The notes below the pieces were generated by a model. That model did not search any database. It was given only the letters and a program-made list of their open reading frames with translations, and was not told the origin of the DNA. A DNA stretch of 64,000 nt from Budorcas taxicolor (Eukaryota; Chordata; Mammalia; Artiodactyla; Bovidae): contig NC_068926.1 in assembly GCF_023091745.1 (NCBI RefSeq), positions 45,160,001 through 45,224,000 of the forward strand. Reading direction: 5' to 3'. Positions 63,187 through 64,000 of the stretch are shown in pieces. Within the stretch, counting starts at the first letter, position 1. The number at the start of each line of letters is the position of its first letter. The position numbers and the translations under genes were made by a program.

Positions 63187-64000
63187 CTAGTAAACAGAAG
63201 TTCAAGAATTATATGTCGCGCCCTGTGTCATGCCATCAGAAAAAAAGATATGCTACATTTTCTTAAAATCTTCTCAGCGCATAACTGCATGTAATTCACA
63301 GAGAGACACACCCGCACGTGCATGCACAGCAGAGGAGAAACGCTGACTCCAGCAAAAACTACTGCCAATGTGCTGCTTGACTTTCCTACAAGTGTTATTA
63401 TACCAAGTACACATATTTTTCTCTAAAATGGAGTGTGATACTGTTATTTTCTGAAATACCAAAGAACCTGATTTAAGACCCTTTAGATTCACACCCTGCA
63501 GTTATCCTCATGGACTCAGCTTCTCTCTACCAAAACTATGCGGAGAAAGCAAGGGTAAGAATTCAGAGGAGGGACGTGGACACTCTGGCACATAAGACCA
63601 ATCTCAGTCCTGAAAGTACACGAAATATGAATCTAATCCAGAGGAAGAGACACACAGCAGTGGAGGGAGAAGTACCTGGCCTGGAGCTACACACAGGCAC
63701 ACAAGGACAGCTGCTCTGCGCTCTGGGACCCTAAGAGCCCTAGAAATCTGCCACCTTCCACACTGCGAGCATCAGCAGTAACACCTCCCAGAGGTTCTCC
63801 CCCAGGCTGGGTGCCTGCTTTGGGAACAGAGAGAGGGAAATGAAGTCTGAGGCAGAAATGGAGAGAAGCTGGACAGGAAGACTAGGCAGCACGGAGCAGG
63901 CAGCCTGCCAGCAGCCCTAAGGCCAGGCACAAGTGCCTGAGCTGCCCCCCAGCCAGCTGGCCTTTTCCCCCTCCTACTCTCAAGCCTGGATCTGGGGAGC
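63187..64000 (-). other. EP400: Intron upstream of w1
   Basis: No recognised repeat or exon. The previous exon, encoding the first part of HSA, is beyond the window. Confidence 0.75.

Overview
The window is mammalian nuclear DNA from a ruminant artiodactyl, most likely a bovid. It is littered with ruminant-type retroposons: Bov-tA and BOV-A2 SINEs ending in the typical Bov-A tail, CHR-type tRNA-Glu SINEs, and three 3' fragments of the BovB (RTE) LINE. All coding sequence belongs to one gene on the minus strand, EP400 (E1A-binding protein p400), the SWI2/SNF2-family motor of the TIP60/NuA4-type chromatin-remodelling complex.

I placed 45 consecutive coding exons (called w1 to w45, 5' to 3', running from base 63186 down to 2267). 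Each is bounded by AG acceptors and GT donors, and the splice phases agree at every junction. They join into 6624 nt, or 2208 codons, with no stop or frameshift. The 5' exons (N terminus and first half of the HSA domain) lie beyond base 64000. The last coding exon(s) and the 3' UTR lie beyond base 1. No promoter, start codon, stop codon or poly(A) site of the gene is in view.

Layout in transcript order: 63.2-61.8 kb, second half of the HSA helix; 61.2-54.0 kb, acidic linker; 53.7-48.6 kb, ATPase lobe 1 and the start of the motif region around the lobe junction (P-loop GLGKT, Walker-B variant DEMQ); 48.1-36.8 kb, the long INO80-family insertion that splits the helicase; 33.7-28.2 kb, ATPase lobe 2; 28.1-22.7 kb, acidic and charged linker with several very short introns; 22.5-20.1 kb, SANT/Myb-like domain; 20.0-2.3 kb, Pro/Gln/Thr/Val-rich C-terminal region with a 19-residue polyglutamine tract.

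The rest is intron. The most notable non-coding structures are: an inactivated mariner closely resembling the Hsmar1/SETMAR lineage, split by a BOV-A2 SINE (354-1894); a CHR SINE carrying a near-perfect 101-bp internal tandem duplication (about 15.0 kb); a 32-bp minisatellite grown inside a MER2-like Tigger element (62.1 kb); a small Tigger/pogo-type element with inverted repeats (31.1 kb); BovB fragments in alternating orientation flanking exons w21-w25; a G-quadruplex motif filling a 134-nt intron (22.2 kb); and a pair of strong hairpins at 38.8 kb of unknown meaning. I found no evidence of an undescribed multi-gene system. This is an ordinary vertebrate gene with interesting repeat biology. 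Family assignments of repeats and comparisons with human EP400 come from remembered consensus sequences, not from a search.
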